A stretch of DNA of 64,000 bases from Paraburkholderia phenoliruptrix. Lineage in GTDB: Bacteria; Pseudomonadota; Gammaproteobacteria; Burkholderiales; Burkholderiaceae. Positions 39,065 through 48,809 of this stretch are shown one piece after another. Both the position numbers and the translations under genes were made by a program. The first letter of the stretch is position 1. Every line of letters starts with the position of its first letter. The notes under the pieces were generated by a model. That model was given only the letters and a program-made list of their open reading frames with translations, did not search any database and was not told where the DNA came from. The stretch is from assembly GCF_902859825.1 (NCBI RefSeq), contig NZ_CADIKB010000014.1, positions 86,984-150,983 of the forward strand, read 5' to 3'.

Positions 39065-41290
39065 ATGTTCCGAAACACGCCTCTCGCGGCGGCCGTTCTG
39101 GTCGCGTTCGCGACGCCGCTTTACGCTCAAACGACAGCCACGCCCGCGACCGGCGCGCTGCCCGCATCATCCGCTTCCGCGTCCCCTTCCGCCGCAAATC
39201 AGGCCGCCGATAGCGCCACGCTGCCCGCGGTCAAGGTGACGGGTCAAAGCGCCACGCCCGCGGAATTCGCGGCCGACGTCTCGAGCGTCGGCGCCAAAGT
39301 GCCGACCGCCCTGCGCGACATTCCGCAAGCCGCCGTCGTGGTGCCGAAGTCGGTGCTGCAATCGCAGGCCGCGAGCTCGTTCACCGACGCGCTGCGCAAC
39401 GTGCCGGGCATCACCATCGGCGCCGCGGAAGGCGGCCAGATCGGCAACAACATCAACCTGCGCGGCTTCTCCGCGCGCACCGACATCTACCTCGACGGCT
39501 TCCGCGACCGCGGCCAGTACTATCGCGACACGTTCAACCTCGAATCGATCGACGTGCTCTACGGCCCGTCCTCGCTCTACTTCGGGCGCGGCTCGACGGG
39601 CGGCGTCATCAACCAGGTCAGCAAACAGCCCACGTTGAAACCGCGCGCCGACGTGTCCGTGCAAGCCGGCACGCACGATCGCTACCGCACCACCGTCGAC
39701 CTGAATACACCGATCACGTCGACTTCCGCCTTCCGGATCAACGCGTTCGGCCAGGACCTCGGCTCCTCGCGCGACGTGATGAAGAGCAAGGACTACGGCG
39801 TCGCGCCGGAAGTCAAATTCGGCATCGGCACGCCGACGGAAATCACGCTGTCCGCGCTGATCCAGCATAACCGCGACCAGCCCGACTATGGCGTGCCGGC
39901 GCTCAACGGCCATCCGGCGCCCGTCAATCGCGGCACGTTCTACGGCTTCACCGACGACCGCACAATCCAGGACGTGCAGACACTCAACGCACGCATCGAA
40001 CATCGCTTCAACGACAGCCTGAAACTGCGCAACCAGACGCAATTCAGCCACTACAGCACCGAAGCGCGCGCGACCAACGCGGCGTCGGTGCTGACGGGTC
40101 CGCTGCCGACGTCGACGGCACTCACCAACGGCAACTACACGAGCATCGATCCGTCGAAACTGTTCGTGAAGCTGCAAGGCAAAGACCGCAACATCAACGA
40201 TCACTCGGTCTACAACTCGACCGACATCGAGGCCAAATTCAACACCGGCTTCATCAAGCATGAAGTGGTGGCGGGCGTCGACCTGAGCCACGAGACCTAC
40301 AGCAACCAGAGCTTCGCGACCACCACGCCGGGCCTGCCGTCGAACACGATCGCGATCGTGCCGCTCGTCGACCCTTCGTACACGACGCGTCCGTCGAACG
40401 CGAAAACGGTGGCGACGAACCTCGCGGAGTCGAGCGCAAACGGCATCGGCGTGTATGCGAACGACACGGTGTCCATCGGCGAGCACTGGAAGGTGGTGGG
40501 CGGCGTGCGCTGGGACCGCTACGAGGCGTCGATTCACAACTCGATCAATTCGCCTTCGTACGCCACGCAGACCAACTACTTCACGAGCGTGCGCGGCGGC
40601 GTCATCTGGCAACCGACCGACTGGCAGTCGTACTACCTGTCGTACGGCACGTCCTTCAATCCGTCGCTCGAAGCACTCACGGTGACGAACAACACGCAGA
40701 ACCTCGCGCCGGAGCACAACAAGTCGTATGAAGTCGGCGCGAAGTGGGATCTGCTGAACGGCGGCCTGTCCGTCACGCAATCGCTTTTCAACATCGAAAA
40801 GACCAACGCGCGCACGCTGAACGCGGACGGCAGCTACACGCTCGACGGCGACGTGCGCGTGCGCGGCTACCAGCTCGGCGTCGCGGGCCACATCACCGAC
40901 AAGTGGCAAGTGTTCGGCGGCTACACGTATATGGACGCGACGATTCTGAAGGCGCTCGACGGCACCGCCGGCAAGACGCCCGCGAACACGCCGCGCAACA
41001 TGCTCACGCTGTGGACCACGTATGCGTTCACGCCGCATTGGGAAATCGGCGGCGGGCCGATTTACACGTCGTCGCGCTACGCCGCGAACAACAACTTCGT
41101 GCAGGTGGGCGGTTATACGCGCTGGGACGCAATGGCCGCGTATCACGCGAAAAAGTACGACGTCCAGTTCAACGTGCTGAACATCACGGACAAGAACTAC
41201 TACGACGCGCTGATTCCGTCGGACGGCGGACGCGCGGCGCCGGGCAACGGCCGCACGTTCCTCGCGACGGTAAACTACCGTTTCTTCTGA
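39065..41290 (+). CDS. TonB-dependent catecholate siderophore receptor (Fiu-like)
   Basis: 741 residues. Signal peptide [22 protein letters not shown]; plug domain from about residue 85 ([60 protein letters not shown]); 22-strand barrel with the C-terminal Phe (YRFF) needed for BamA insertion. Takes up ferric catecholates across the outer membrane with TonB energy. Preceded by a Fur box and followed by a PiuC-type gene, the classical fiu-ybiX arrangement. Confidence 0.92.
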   Translation: MFRNTPLAAAVLVAFATPLYAQTTATPATGALPASSASASPSAANQAADSATLPAVKVTGQSATPAEFAADVSSVGAKVPTALRDIPQAAVVVPKSVLQSQAASSFTDALRNVPGITIGAAEGGQIGNNINLRGFSARTDIYLDGFRDRGQYYRDTFNLESIDVLYGPSSLYFGRGSTGGVINQVSKQPTLKPRADVSVQAGTHDRYRTTVDLNTPITSTSAFRINAFGQDLGSSRDVMKSKDYGVAPEVKFGIGTPTEITLSALIQHNRDQPDYGVPALNGHPAPVNRGTFYGFTDDRTIQDVQTLNARIEHRFNDSLKLRNQTQFSHYSTEARATNAASVLTGPLPTSTALTNGNYTSIDPSKLFVKLQGKDRNINDHSVYNSTDIEAKFNTGFIKHEVVAGVDLSHETYSNQSFATTTPGLPSNTIAIVPLVDPSYTTRPSNAKTVATNLAESSANGIGVYANDTVSIGEHWKVVGGVRWDRYEASIHNSINSPSYATQTNYFTSVRGGVIWQPTDWQSYYLSYGTSFNPSLEALTVTNNTQNLAPEHNKSYEVGAKWDLLNGGLSVTQSLFNIEKTNARTLNADGSYTLDGDVRVRGYQLGVAGHITDKWQVFGGYTYMDATILKALDGTAGKTPANTPRNMLTLWTTYAFTPHWEIGGGPIYTSSRYAANNNFVQVGGYTRWDAMAAYHAKKYDVQFNVLNITDKNYYDALIPSDGGRAAPGNGRTFLATVNYRFF

Positions 41291-41390
41291 TCGCCGCAAC
41301 CCGCGATCGACGCCACGCACGCCGCGCGTCTTGCCGCTTCCCGCTTCACCAGGCAGCAAAAGGCGCGCGGTTTCGCAGGAAACTCGAACG

Positions 41391-42077
41391 ATGATTGTCT
41401 CCATCCCCGACGTATTCACCCCCGCCGACGCCGCCGCGATGCGCGCGCATCTCGAAGCGGCCGCGGACGCATGGGTGGACGGCCGCGCAACGGCCGGCTA
41501 CCAGGGCGCGCCCGTCAAGCGCAATCAGCAGATCGCAGAAGGCTCGCCGATCGCGCTGAAAATGGGCGACAGGATCATCGCGGCGCTCGAGCGGCATCCG
41601 CTTTTTATCAGCGCCGCGTTGCCGAACAAGGTTTATCCGCCGCTCTTTAACCGCTATGAAGGCGGCATGCACTTCGGCAGCCATGTCGACGGCGCCATTC
41701 GCCTTGTGCCCGGCAGCGGCGCGCGCGTGCGCACCGACCTGTCCGTCACGCTCTTCCTCACGCCGCCGGACGAATACGACGGCGGCGAACTGCTGATCGA
41801 AGATACTTTCGGCGTGCAGGAAGTGAAGCTGCCCGCCGGCCATGCCATCGTTTACCCGGGCACGAGCCTGCACCAGGTCCGGCCAGTCACGCGCGGCGCG
41901 CGCGTATCGAGCTTCTTCTGGGTGCAAAGCCTCGTGCGCGACGATACGCAGCGCGCGATGCTGTTCGACCTCGACGGTGCAATCCAGCGGCTGAACGCGT
42001 CCAATGCGGACGACGCCGCGCGCCGCACGCTCGTCGGCTGTTATCACAACCTGCTGCGCATGTGGAGCGAGACGTAA
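41391..42077 (+). CDS. piuC: PKHD-type Fe(II)/2-oxoglutarate hydroxylase (PiuC/YbiX)
   Basis: 228 residues from the ATG at 41391. Double-stranded beta-helix with iron ligands His98-x-Asp100 (GSHVDG) and His161 (LHQVRPV) and the 2-oxoglutarate Arg near residue 171. Length and the [14 protein letters not shown] segment match PiuC/YbiX. 100 bp after the siderophore receptor, probably the same iron-regulated transcript; its substrate is unknown in general, with links to siderophore and siderophore-drug uptake. Confidence 0.92.
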   Translation: MIVSIPDVFTPADAAAMRAHLEAAADAWVDGRATAGYQGAPVKRNQQIAEGSPIALKMGDRIIAALERHPLFISAALPNKVYPPLFNRYEGGMHFGSHVDGAIRLVPGSGARVRTDLSVTLFLTPPDEYDGGELLIEDTFGVQEVKLPAGHAIVYPGTSLHQVRPVTRGARVSSFFWVQSLVRDDTQRAMLFDLDGAIQRLNASNADDAARRTLVGCYHNLLRMWSET

Positions 42078-42361
42078 CCGGCAGGCGCGGCGGATTACCC
42101 CTGCATGCTGGCTAGAGCGGCGCGCTTTTTTGTCCTACGCTTTAAGCGCGACGCGTGGCGCATCCGTGTGTTTCCGCACCACAGCAATCCGGCGAAGACG
42201 CCCGCCTCCACGCGCGTGCAAGGTCCTCCCGCGGCAAGACACCGAACCGGCTGGAGGCTGATCGTGAGTCATGCAATCGCCTGATCAAACAGTCAGGCCG
42301 CCCGGGAATCGCCGCTCCGAGAATCGGCGCATTGCCCGGCGCATTCCCATGGAGGATGACG

Positions 42362-43015
42362 ATGTCGATTCGACTTGGAGAAGAAGCTCCGGATTTCACC
42401 GCCGACACCACTGAAGGCACCATCCGTTTCCACGAATGGATCGGCGACCAGTGGGCGGTTCTCTTTTCACATCCCAAGGACTTCACGCCCGTCTGCACCA
42501 CCGAGCTGGGATACATGGCCGGCCTCAAGCCGGAGTTTGAAAAACGCAACACGAAAATTATCGGTCTGAGCGTCGACCCAGTGAGCGATCACGAGAGATG
42601 GGTGAAGGATATCGAAGAGACGCAGGGCCACGCGGTCAACTATCCGCTCATCGGCGATGCCGACCTCAACGTCGCGAAGCTCTACGACATGATCCACCCG
42701 AATGCGAGCGGCGGCACGCGCACCGCGGCGGACAATGCGACGGTGCGCTCGGTGTTTATCATCGGACCCGACAAGAAGGTCAAGGCGATGCTCGTGTATC
42801 CGATGAGTTCGGGACGCAACTTCGACGAAGTGCTCCGTCTGCTGGATTCGCTGCAACTGAACGCGAAGCATGCGGTCGCCACGCCGGTGAACTGGAAGCC
42901 GGGCGATGATGTCATCATTCCGACGTCCGTCTCGAACGAGGATGCCGCGAAGAAGTACCCCGAAGGCTTCAAGACCTTGAAGCCGTATTTGCGGACGGTC
43001 GCACAGCCGCGGTGA
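42362..43015 (+). CDS. 1-Cys peroxiredoxin (Prx6 type)
   Basis: 217 residues from the ATG at 42362; the nearer ATG at 42356 abuts the GGAGG, so the second is preferred (6-nt spacing). Peroxidatic Cys45 in the motif HPKDFTPVCTTELG, no resolving Cys-Pro pair, and the long Prx6 C-terminal domain (PVNWKPGDDVIIPTSVS). Reduces H2O2 and organic peroxides in the cytoplasm. A GC hairpin follows. Confidence 0.93.
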   Translation: MSIRLGEEAPDFTADTTEGTIRFHEWIGDQWAVLFSHPKDFTPVCTTELGYMAGLKPEFEKRNTKIIGLSVDPVSDHERWVKDIEETQGHAVNYPLIGDADLNVAKLYDMIHPNASGGTRTAADNATVRSVFIIGPDKKVKAMLVYPMSSGRNFDEVLRLLDSLQLNAKHAVATPVNWKPGDDVIIPTSVSNEDAAKKYPEGFKTLKPYLRTVAQPR

Positions 43016-43034
43016 GGCCGGCAGCGCCGTGAAG

Positions 43035-43055
43035 CCGGGCGCGCCCCGCGCCCGG
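43035..43055 (+). terminator. Strong GC hairpin after the peroxiredoxin gene
   Basis: CCGGGCGCG-CCC-CGCGCCCGG, nine perfect G-C pairs, 20 bp after the stop. No T-run follows, so intrinsic termination is uncertain; it may be a 3' stabiliser. Confidence 0.45.
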
Positions 43056-43089
43056 TACACTTGACGATGCGTGCTCACGGAGAAAACCC

Positions 43090-44163
43090 TTGCTCATCTT
43101 CCGCCAACTGATCGACCCGCAATCGTCCACCTACACCTATCTACTCGCCGACAGTGCGACGCGCGAAGCAGTCCTTATCGATCCGGTATTCGAGCAGGTG
43201 CGCCGGGACACCGCGCTGATCAAGGAACTCGGGCTGCGCCTGCTTTATACGATCGACACGCACGTGCACGCCGACCACGTGACGGGCGCGTGGATGCACA
43301 AACGCCGCTCGGGCAGCCAGATTGCGATATCGGCAGCAAGCGGCGCGGAAGGTGCGGACCGCTATCTGAACCATGGCGACCGATGCGAGTTCGGCACGCG
43401 CTACCTGGAAGTACGCGCGACGCCGGGCCACACCAACGGCTGCATCAGCCTCGCGCTCGACGACGGCACGATGATGTTCACCGGCGACTGCCTGCTGATT
43501 CGCGGCACGGGCCGCACCGACTTCCAGCACGGCGACGCGCGCGCGATGTTCCGCGCCATCCACAGCCAGATTTTCAGTCAGCCCGACACGTGCCTGCTGT
43601 ATCCGGCCCACGATTATCGCGGCTTGACGGTCACGAGCGTCGGCGAAGAGCGCAGCTTCAATCCGCGCCTTGGCGGCGAACTGTGTGAAGACGATTTCGT
43701 CGGCTATGTGACGAATTTGCGGCTGCCGCATCCGAAGCAGATCGACATTGCGGTGCCGGCGAACCTGAAGTGCGGCGTCGCTGCGAGCGACCCCACGCAA
43801 GCGGCGGAGCCGGATTGGGCGCCGCTCGTGTACACCTTTGCGGGCATCTGGGAAATCGGCCCGCAATGGCTCGAAGACAATATGCGTTCCGTGCAGATCG
43901 TCGACGTGCGCGAGCCCGACGAGTTCAACGGGCCGCTTGGCCGCATTCCCGCCGCGCGGCTCATTTCGCTCGGCAATCTGGCCGCCCGCACCGCGGAACT
44001 CACGAAAGATCGCCCCATCGTGACCGTGTGCCGCGCGGGTGGCCGGTCGGCGCAAGCCACGGTGATCCTGCGCCAGGCCGGTTTTAACGACGTGGCCAAC
44101 CTCGCGGGCGGCATGCTGCGCTGGCGCGCGGAGGGCCGCGTGGTGGAAAACGGGAGCGAGTAG
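43090..44163 (+). CDS. Persulfide dioxygenase-rhodanese fusion
   Basis: 357 residues from a TTG start at 43090 with CGGAG upstream; no in-frame ATG or GTG gives a complete N terminus. Residues 1-235: metallo-beta-lactamase domain of the ETHE1 type, with mononuclear-iron ligands in THVHADH (His58, His60, Asp62, His63) and TPGHTNG, GDCLL, YPAHDY. Residues about 260-350: rhodanese with active-loop Cys314 (CRAGGRS). ETHE1 oxidises glutathione persulfide to sulfite; the rhodanese half moves sulfane sulfur between thiosulfate/sulfite and GSH. Such fusions are characterised from Burkholderia. Confidence 0.93.
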   Translation: MLIFRQLIDPQSSTYTYLLADSATREAVLIDPVFEQVRRDTALIKELGLRLLYTIDTHVHADHVTGAWMHKRRSGSQIAISAASGAEGADRYLNHGDRCEFGTRYLEVRATPGHTNGCISLALDDGTMMFTGDCLLIRGTGRTDFQHGDARAMFRAIHSQIFSQPDTCLLYPAHDYRGLTVTSVGEERSFNPRLGGELCEDDFVGYVTNLRLPHPKQIDIAVPANLKCGVAASDPTQAAEPDWAPLVYTFAGIWEIGPQWLEDNMRSVQIVDVREPDEFNGPLGRIPAARLISLGNLAARTAELTKDRPIVTVCRAGGRSAQATVILRQAGFNDVANLAGGMLRWRAEGRVVENGSE

Positions 44164-44242
44164 GTCACGCTGCGATTTCGTTGCGCCCGCATCCAATGGA
44201 TACACCCGCTCGCGCGGTGCCGAACCTGCACACCGCGGGCCG

Positions 44243-45037
44243 TTACTTCGCGGAAACGTCGATATCGCCGAGGTATTTCGCAGCGAGCGCCTTCACCGTG
44301 CCGTCGGCCTGCACCTTCGCGATGGCCGCGTTCAAACGTTCCCGCAGTGCCGTGTCGCCCTTGCGGATGCCATACGCGATACCGCTGCCGAGAATCTTGT
44401 CGTCGCGCACCGGCTGTCCCACGAACGCGTAGTCCTTGCCGCTCGGCTTCGACAGAAAACCGGTTTGCCCCGCGGGTGCGAGCACGAGCGTTGCGTCGAG
44501 GCGCCCCGCGACCAGATCCGTGTAAACCTGGTTCTGATCCTGATACGACACGACGGTGACGCCGGCGGGCTCCCAATGCGTCTTCGCAAACGTCTCCTGA
44601 ATCGACGCCTGCAACACGCCGACACGCTTGCCCTTCAGCGCTTCGGCCCTCGGCAGCAGACCGCTGTCGCGCTTCGCGATCAGTTGCGTGGGCACGCGAT
44701 AAACAACCGTCGTGAAGTCGATGGTCTGGCGGCGCTGCTCGGTGGCGTTCATCGCCGAATTGATCGCGTCGAATTTGCGGCCCTGCAACGCAGGGATCAA
44801 ACCGTCGAATGACGTCTCGACCCATTTGCAGGTCATATGCGCGGCTGCGCACACGGCCTTGCCGACGTCGATGTCGAGACCTTGCAGCTCCCCGTTAGGA
44901 CCTTTGGATTCGAACGGCGGATACTGCGCTTCGAGCCCGAAACGCAGCGTCGATGTATCGGCGGCAATCGCGCCGGACGACGCCGCCAGCGACGCGAATG
45001 CGCAGGCCAGCGCCAACAGAGGCTTGAGCAGTTTCAT
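44243..45037 (-). CDS. Polar amino-acid ABC transporter, periplasmic binding protein
   Basis: 264 residues. Signal peptide KLLKPLLALACAFASLAAS with cleavage near GAIAA, then an SBP family 3 domain (LRFGLEAQYPPFESKGPNGELQGLDIDVGKAVC, TSFDGLIPALQGRKFDAI). Similar to lysine/arginine/ornithine or histidine binders. No permease or ATPase gene is adjacent, so it is an orphan binding protein here. Terminus DIDVSAK is intact. Confidence 0.88.
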   Translation of the reverse strand: MKLLKPLLALACAFASLAASSGAIAADTSTLRFGLEAQYPPFESKGPNGELQGLDIDVGKAVCAAAHMTCKWVETSFDGLIPALQGRKFDAINSAMNATEQRRQTIDFTTVVYRVPTQLIAKRDSGLLPRAEALKGKRVGVLQASIQETFAKTHWEPAGVTVVSYQDQNQVYTDLVAGRLDATLVLAPAGQTGFLSKPSGKDYAFVGQPVRDDKILGSGIAYGIRKGDTALRERLNAAIAKVQADGTVKALAAKYLGDIDVSAK

Positions 45038-45155
45038 GGCAAGTCCCTTTCCTTCGGTTGAGTAGTAGTACGAACACGCAGCGTGTGAATGTGCAACAGC
45101 GCGCCGATGATACTGCGTTCAAAAAAGCCGCCGTCGCACGAGTATGCAGCCAGTG

Positions 45156-46310
45156 TCAGATCTCGCACAAACGGCGCGCGCCTTCGATCAGCGTGGCGTC
45201 GTCCTTCGAAAAGCTCAGGCGAATCAGGCCCGAATCGGTGCCGTCGCTGTAGAACGCGGACAGCGGAATGGTCGCCACGCGCGCATCGCGAATCAGGCGC
45301 AACACGAAATCGCTGTCCTTTTCGTTCGAGAAACCGCGAAAGCGCGCGAGCATGAAGAAGCTGCCCTTGCTCGGCAGCAACTCGAAGCGCGATTCGCGCA
45401 GCCCATGCGCGAGCAGATCGCGCTTTTGCTGATAGAACGCGGACAGGCCGAGGTAGCTCTCGCGATGGGCCAATGCATCGACGAACGCGTATTGCATCGG
45501 CGTATCGGCGGAAAACACCATGAACTGATGCACCTTGCGGATCTCGTTCATCAGTTCGGCGGGCGCGAGGCAATAGCCGACGCGCCAGCCGGTGACGTGA
45601 TACGACTTGCCGAACGACGACACGATCACACTGCGCTCGGCCAGCTCGCTGTGGCACGCCATGCTTTGATGTTTCGCGCCGTCGAACACCACATGTTCGT
45701 AGACTTCGTCGGACAGAATCACAATGTCCGTGTTGCGCGTGAGCGCCTTGAGGCGCGCGATGTCCGCCTCGCCGAACACGGTCGCGGTCGGATTGTGCGG
45801 CGTGTTGATGATGATCATGCGCGTCCTCGGCGTGATGGCCGCGGCCACCTCGTCCCAGTTCACATGAAAGTCGTCGGGCGACAACTTGATCGGCACAGGC
45901 GTTGCACCTTGCAGCCGCACGATCGGTCCATAGCTGTCGAACGAAGGCTCGAAGTAGATCACTTCGTCGCCCGGGTGGACCAATGCGCTGATGGTCGAAT
46001 AAAGACCTTCGCTCGCGCTTGCGATGACGGTCACTTCGCTCGCGGGGTCATAACGCACGCCGTAGAGCGTCTGCACTTTGTCCGCGAGCGCTTCGCGCAG
46101 CGCGGCGATGCCGGACATCGGCGCGTACTGGTTATGGCCGGCGCGCATGGCGTGCGCGACGCCGTCAATCAGCTTTGCGTCCGGCGCGAAATTCGGCGCG
46201 CCTTGCGACAGATTCAGCGCGTCGTGCTGCGCGGCCAGTTGGCCGATCACGGTGAAAATCGTGGTGCCGACGTCAGGCAATTTCGAGCGGGCTTGCATGG
46301 CGCTCTGCAT
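45156..46310 (-). CDS. Class I aminotransferase, methionine-type (YbdL-like)
   Basis: 384 residues from the ATG at 46310 (GGGAGA upstream). Fold-type I PLP enzyme: NLSQGAPNF, INTPHNPTATVF, SDEVYEHVVFDG, the PLP lysine in SSFGKSYHVTGWRVGY and the Arg near RLSFS. The resemblance is closest to methionine/kynurenine aminotransferases; which 2-oxo acid partner is used is unknown. 118 bp upstream of the amino-acid-binding protein gene, same strand. Confidence 0.86.
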   Translation of the reverse strand: MQSAMQARSKLPDVGTTIFTVIGQLAAQHDALNLSQGAPNFAPDAKLIDGVAHAMRAGHNQYAPMSGIAALREALADKVQTLYGVRYDPASEVTVIASASEGLYSTISALVHPGDEVIYFEPSFDSYGPIVRLQGATPVPIKLSPDDFHVNWDEVAAAITPRTRMIIINTPHNPTATVFGEADIARLKALTRNTDIVILSDEVYEHVVFDGAKHQSMACHSELAERSVIVSSFGKSYHVTGWRVGYCLAPAELMNEIRKVHQFMVFSADTPMQYAFVDALAHRESYLGLSAFYQQKRDLLAHGLRESRFELLPSKGSFFMLARFRGFSNEKDSDFVLRLIRDARVATIPLSAFYSDGTDSGLIRLSFSKDDATLIEGARRLCEI

Positions 46311-46578
46311 AAGGCTTCTCCCTATCTCCATCCGGCGGCGGACTGGCGGCGGCGCAGTACGCGTGCCGGCCATTCCGGTCGAGTGCCGGTTCAGTGATTA
46401 GGCATCAGCCAAAGCAGCATCACAATCGAAACTTTGTCATGCCGCGCATGCGTTTATTTCATGGCTTGCGCGAAGGGGCAGCGCAGCGGGCGGGCGGCTG
46501 GCAGGCGCGTTGGGCAGAAGAAAAGGCGGCGGGACATTCCGGCGGCATGACGGGATGTGATGCGCGGGCGCGAGCAGA

Positions 46579-47982
46579 TCAGGCGTCGTCCATCAACCGC
46601 ACCTTCACTTTCTTGCCCTTCACCTTGCCCGCGCTCAGCTTGCGGACTGCTTCACGCGCAATGCTGCGTTCAACCGCCACATAGGTCGACATCTCCGTCA
46701 CGTTGATCTTGCCGATTTGCGAACCGGCAAAACCGGCCTCGCCCGTGAGTGCGCCGAGTACGTCGCCGGGACGGATTTTTTCCTTGCGGCCGCCGAGAAT
46801 CTGCAGCGTTTCCATGGGCGGCAAAAGCGGCTCATTGCTCGTTGACGTGAGTTCGGACAGCTTGTGCCACTCGACCTCGCGCTTTTGTGCCTGCTCGATA
46901 CCGCCCACACGGCCCATTTCGTCCATGCTCGCGAGGCTCAATGCCCAGCCTTCCTGATCGGCGCGGCCCGTGCGGCCGATCCGGTGCACGTGCACTTCAG
47001 GATCGGGCGTGACGTCGACGTTGATCACCGCCTCCAGTTGCGCAATGTCGAGGCCGCGCGCGGCGACGTCTGTCGCGACCAGCACCGAGCAACTGCGATT
47101 CGCGAACTGGATCAGCACCTGATCGCGCTCGCGCTGGTCGAGTTCGCCGTGCAGCGCGAGCGCATGAAATCCCTGCGCGCGCAGCACGTCGAGCAGATCG
47201 CGGCATTGCTGCTTCGTGTTGCAAAACGCGAGCGTGCTCACCGGGCGATAGTGATTGAGCAGCAGCCCGACGGCATGCAGACGCTCGTCTTCGCTCACTT
47301 CATAGAAGCGCTGGCGGATCTTCGTATCGTCATGACGCTCGGCCAACTTCACTTCCTTCGGATTCCGGAGGAATTGCTGGCTGAGCTTGACAATGCCCTC
47401 CGGATACGTCGCCGAGAAAAGCAGCGTTTGCCGCTCTTTCGGGCATTGCCTGACGACGGTTGCGATGTCGTCGAAGAAACCCATGTCGAGCATGCGGTCC
47501 GCTTCGTCGAGCACGAGCGTATTGAGCGATTGCAGCGGCAGGCTGCCGCGCTCCAGGTGATCCATGATGCGGCCCGGCGTGCCGACCACGATATGCGCGC
47601 CATGTTCGAGACTGGCGGTTTGCGGCCGCATCGGCGTGCCGCCGCACAAGGTCAGCACCTTGATGTTTTCTTCCGCGCGCGCGAGACGGCGAATTTCCTG
47701 CGTGACCTGATCGGCAAGCTCGCGCGTCGGGCACAGCACCATGGCCTGCACGGCGAACTTGCGCGCGTCAAGACGCGCGAGGAGCGCGAGCGAGAACGCC
47801 GCGGTCTTACCGCTGCCCGTTTTTGCCTGCGCGATCAGATCGTGGCCGGCGAGCGCAATGGGCAGACTCGCGGCCTGAATGGGCGTCATCTCGACGTAGC
47901 CGAGCTGCGTGAGATTTGCGAGCGCGGCGGCCGGCAGCGGCAGTTGGCTGAACGGCGCGCCGGCCGTGATGGGACTGTTCAT
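46579..47982 (-). CDS. dbpA: ATP-dependent RNA helicase DbpA
   Basis: 467 residues. DEAD-box motifs in order: Q motif, AKTGSGKTAAF, PTRELADQ, GTPGRIMDHL, LDEADRML, FSATYPEG, and in domain 2 STLAFCNTKQQ, DVAARGLDI, HRIGRTGRA. The last 75 residues form the DbpA RNA-binding domain that recognises 23S rRNA hairpin 92. Acts in late 50S assembly. Confidence 0.94.
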   Translation of the reverse strand: MNSPITAGAPFSQLPLPAAALANLTQLGYVEMTPIQAASLPIALAGHDLIAQAKTGSGKTAAFSLALLARLDARKFAVQAMVLCPTRELADQVTQEIRRLARAEENIKVLTLCGGTPMRPQTASLEHGAHIVVGTPGRIMDHLERGSLPLQSLNTLVLDEADRMLDMGFFDDIATVVRQCPKERQTLLFSATYPEGIVKLSQQFLRNPKEVKLAERHDDTKIRQRFYEVSEDERLHAVGLLLNHYRPVSTLAFCNTKQQCRDLLDVLRAQGFHALALHGELDQRERDQVLIQFANRSCSVLVATDVAARGLDIAQLEAVINVDVTPDPEVHVHRIGRTGRADQEGWALSLASMDEMGRVGGIEQAQKREVEWHKLSELTSTSNEPLLPPMETLQILGGRKEKIRPGDVLGALTGEAGFAGSQIGKINVTEMSTYVAVERSIAREAVRKLSAGKVKGKKVKVRLMDDA

Positions 47983-48038
47983 AAGATGATGACTCGTGAT
48001 CGGCTCGAGGCCGAAAGAAAAATACGGGCGAGTGACGC

Positions 48039-48239
48039 TTATTCGGCCATGGGGCCGGGAGACGGGCGGCCTTCCATTTGCTCATAGAGCACCGAGCCGT
48101 CGTCGCCTTCGAAACGTTCGACGTAATTGCGCGCGCCGCACAGCGGGCAACGGAAAAGCAGCCCCTGCCCCTCGTTTTTGATGACGACGTCCGACTGCTC
48201 CCACTGCGCGCCGCAGGACTGATTTCTACATGTAAACAC
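48039..48239 (-). CDS. Small zinc-ribbon protein, unknown function
   Basis: 66 residues: Cys4 and Cys9 (MFTCRNQSCGAQW) and a CPLCG pair at 31-34 form a four-Cys zinc-ribbon pattern; the remainder is acidic. Position between dbpA and cadR on the same strand, 56 bp before dbpA. Not identified. It could be a rubredoxin- or zinc-ribbon-type regulator; no further evidence. Confidence 0.7.
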   Translation of the reverse strand: MFTCRNQSCGAQWEQSDVVIKNEGQGLLFRCPLCGARNYVERFEGDDGSVLYEQMEGRPSPGPMAE

Positions 48240-48299
48240 GTTGCTTCTCCAACTGGATTCGATGGTTGATTCGCCGACGGCACAAACCGGAATGCCGCA

Positions 48300-48731
48300 T
48301 TAACCGAGATGCGTGTGCCGCGCGCGCGGGGCGCTCACGTCCATTTCGCTGAGGCCTTGCACGATGCCGCAGTCTTCGACCGCCTGTTCGCCGTGACATT
48401 GTTCGCGCAGCGCACGCAGTTGCGCCTTTAACTGCTGCAATTCGTCGATACGCGTATCGACGTGCGCAATGTGCTCGTCGATCAGGTCGTTGATGCCGCC
48501 GCAGCCGTTGGCCGGCGCGTCGGTCAGACTGAGCAGCGCGCGGATTTCGTCGTGCGTCATGTCGAGCGCACGGCAATTGCGGATGAAGCGCAACCGCTCG
48601 ACGTGCTTCGCCGAATAGCTGCGGTAATTGGCCTCGGTGCGCTCCGCTTCGGGCAATAGTCCTTCCTTCTCGTAGAAGCGGATGGTTTCGGTCGTGCAAT
48701 GGGCGTTTTTCGCCAATTCGCCGATTTTCAT
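48300..48731 (-). CDS. cadR: MerR-family Cd(II)/Pb(II)-responsive regulator
   Basis: 143 residues. Winged HTH at the start (MKIGELAKNAHCTTETIRFYEKEGLLP), long dimer helix, and the metal-binding Cys set Cys77, Cys112 and Cys121 typical of CadR/PbrR, with a His near the C terminus (RHTHLG). Twists the spaced cadA promoter on metal binding. Divergent from cadA with the operator between the two genes. Confidence 0.92.
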   Translation of the reverse strand: MKIGELAKNAHCTTETIRFYEKEGLLPEAERTEANYRSYSAKHVERLRFIRNCRALDMTHDEIRALLSLTDAPANGCGGINDLIDEHIAHVDTRIDELQQLKAQLRALREQCHGEQAVEDCGIVQGLSEMDVSAPRARHTHLG

Positions 48732-48750
48732 GGGCCCTCCGATACCGGCC

Positions 48751-48781
48751 TTGACCTTGTAGTGGCTTCAAGGTGTTTACT
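48751..48781 (+). promoter_or_regulatory. MerR-type cadA promoter and CadR operator
   Basis: TTGACC (48751-48756), a 19-20 bp spacer and TTTACT/TTACTA as -10, with the inverted repeat ACCTTG-N9-CAAGGT (48754-48774) inside the spacer. The over-long spacer carrying a dyad is the hallmark of MerR control. It lies about 30 bp before cadA and 20 bp before cadR. Confidence 0.92.
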
Positions 48782-48809
48782 AGACCACAAATCCAACGAG
48801 GAAGCCACC

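Noticed and set aside
39167..41419. 750-codon open frame on the minus strand
   Set aside because: Antisense shadow of the TonB receptor; Arg/Val/His-rich composition, no family features.
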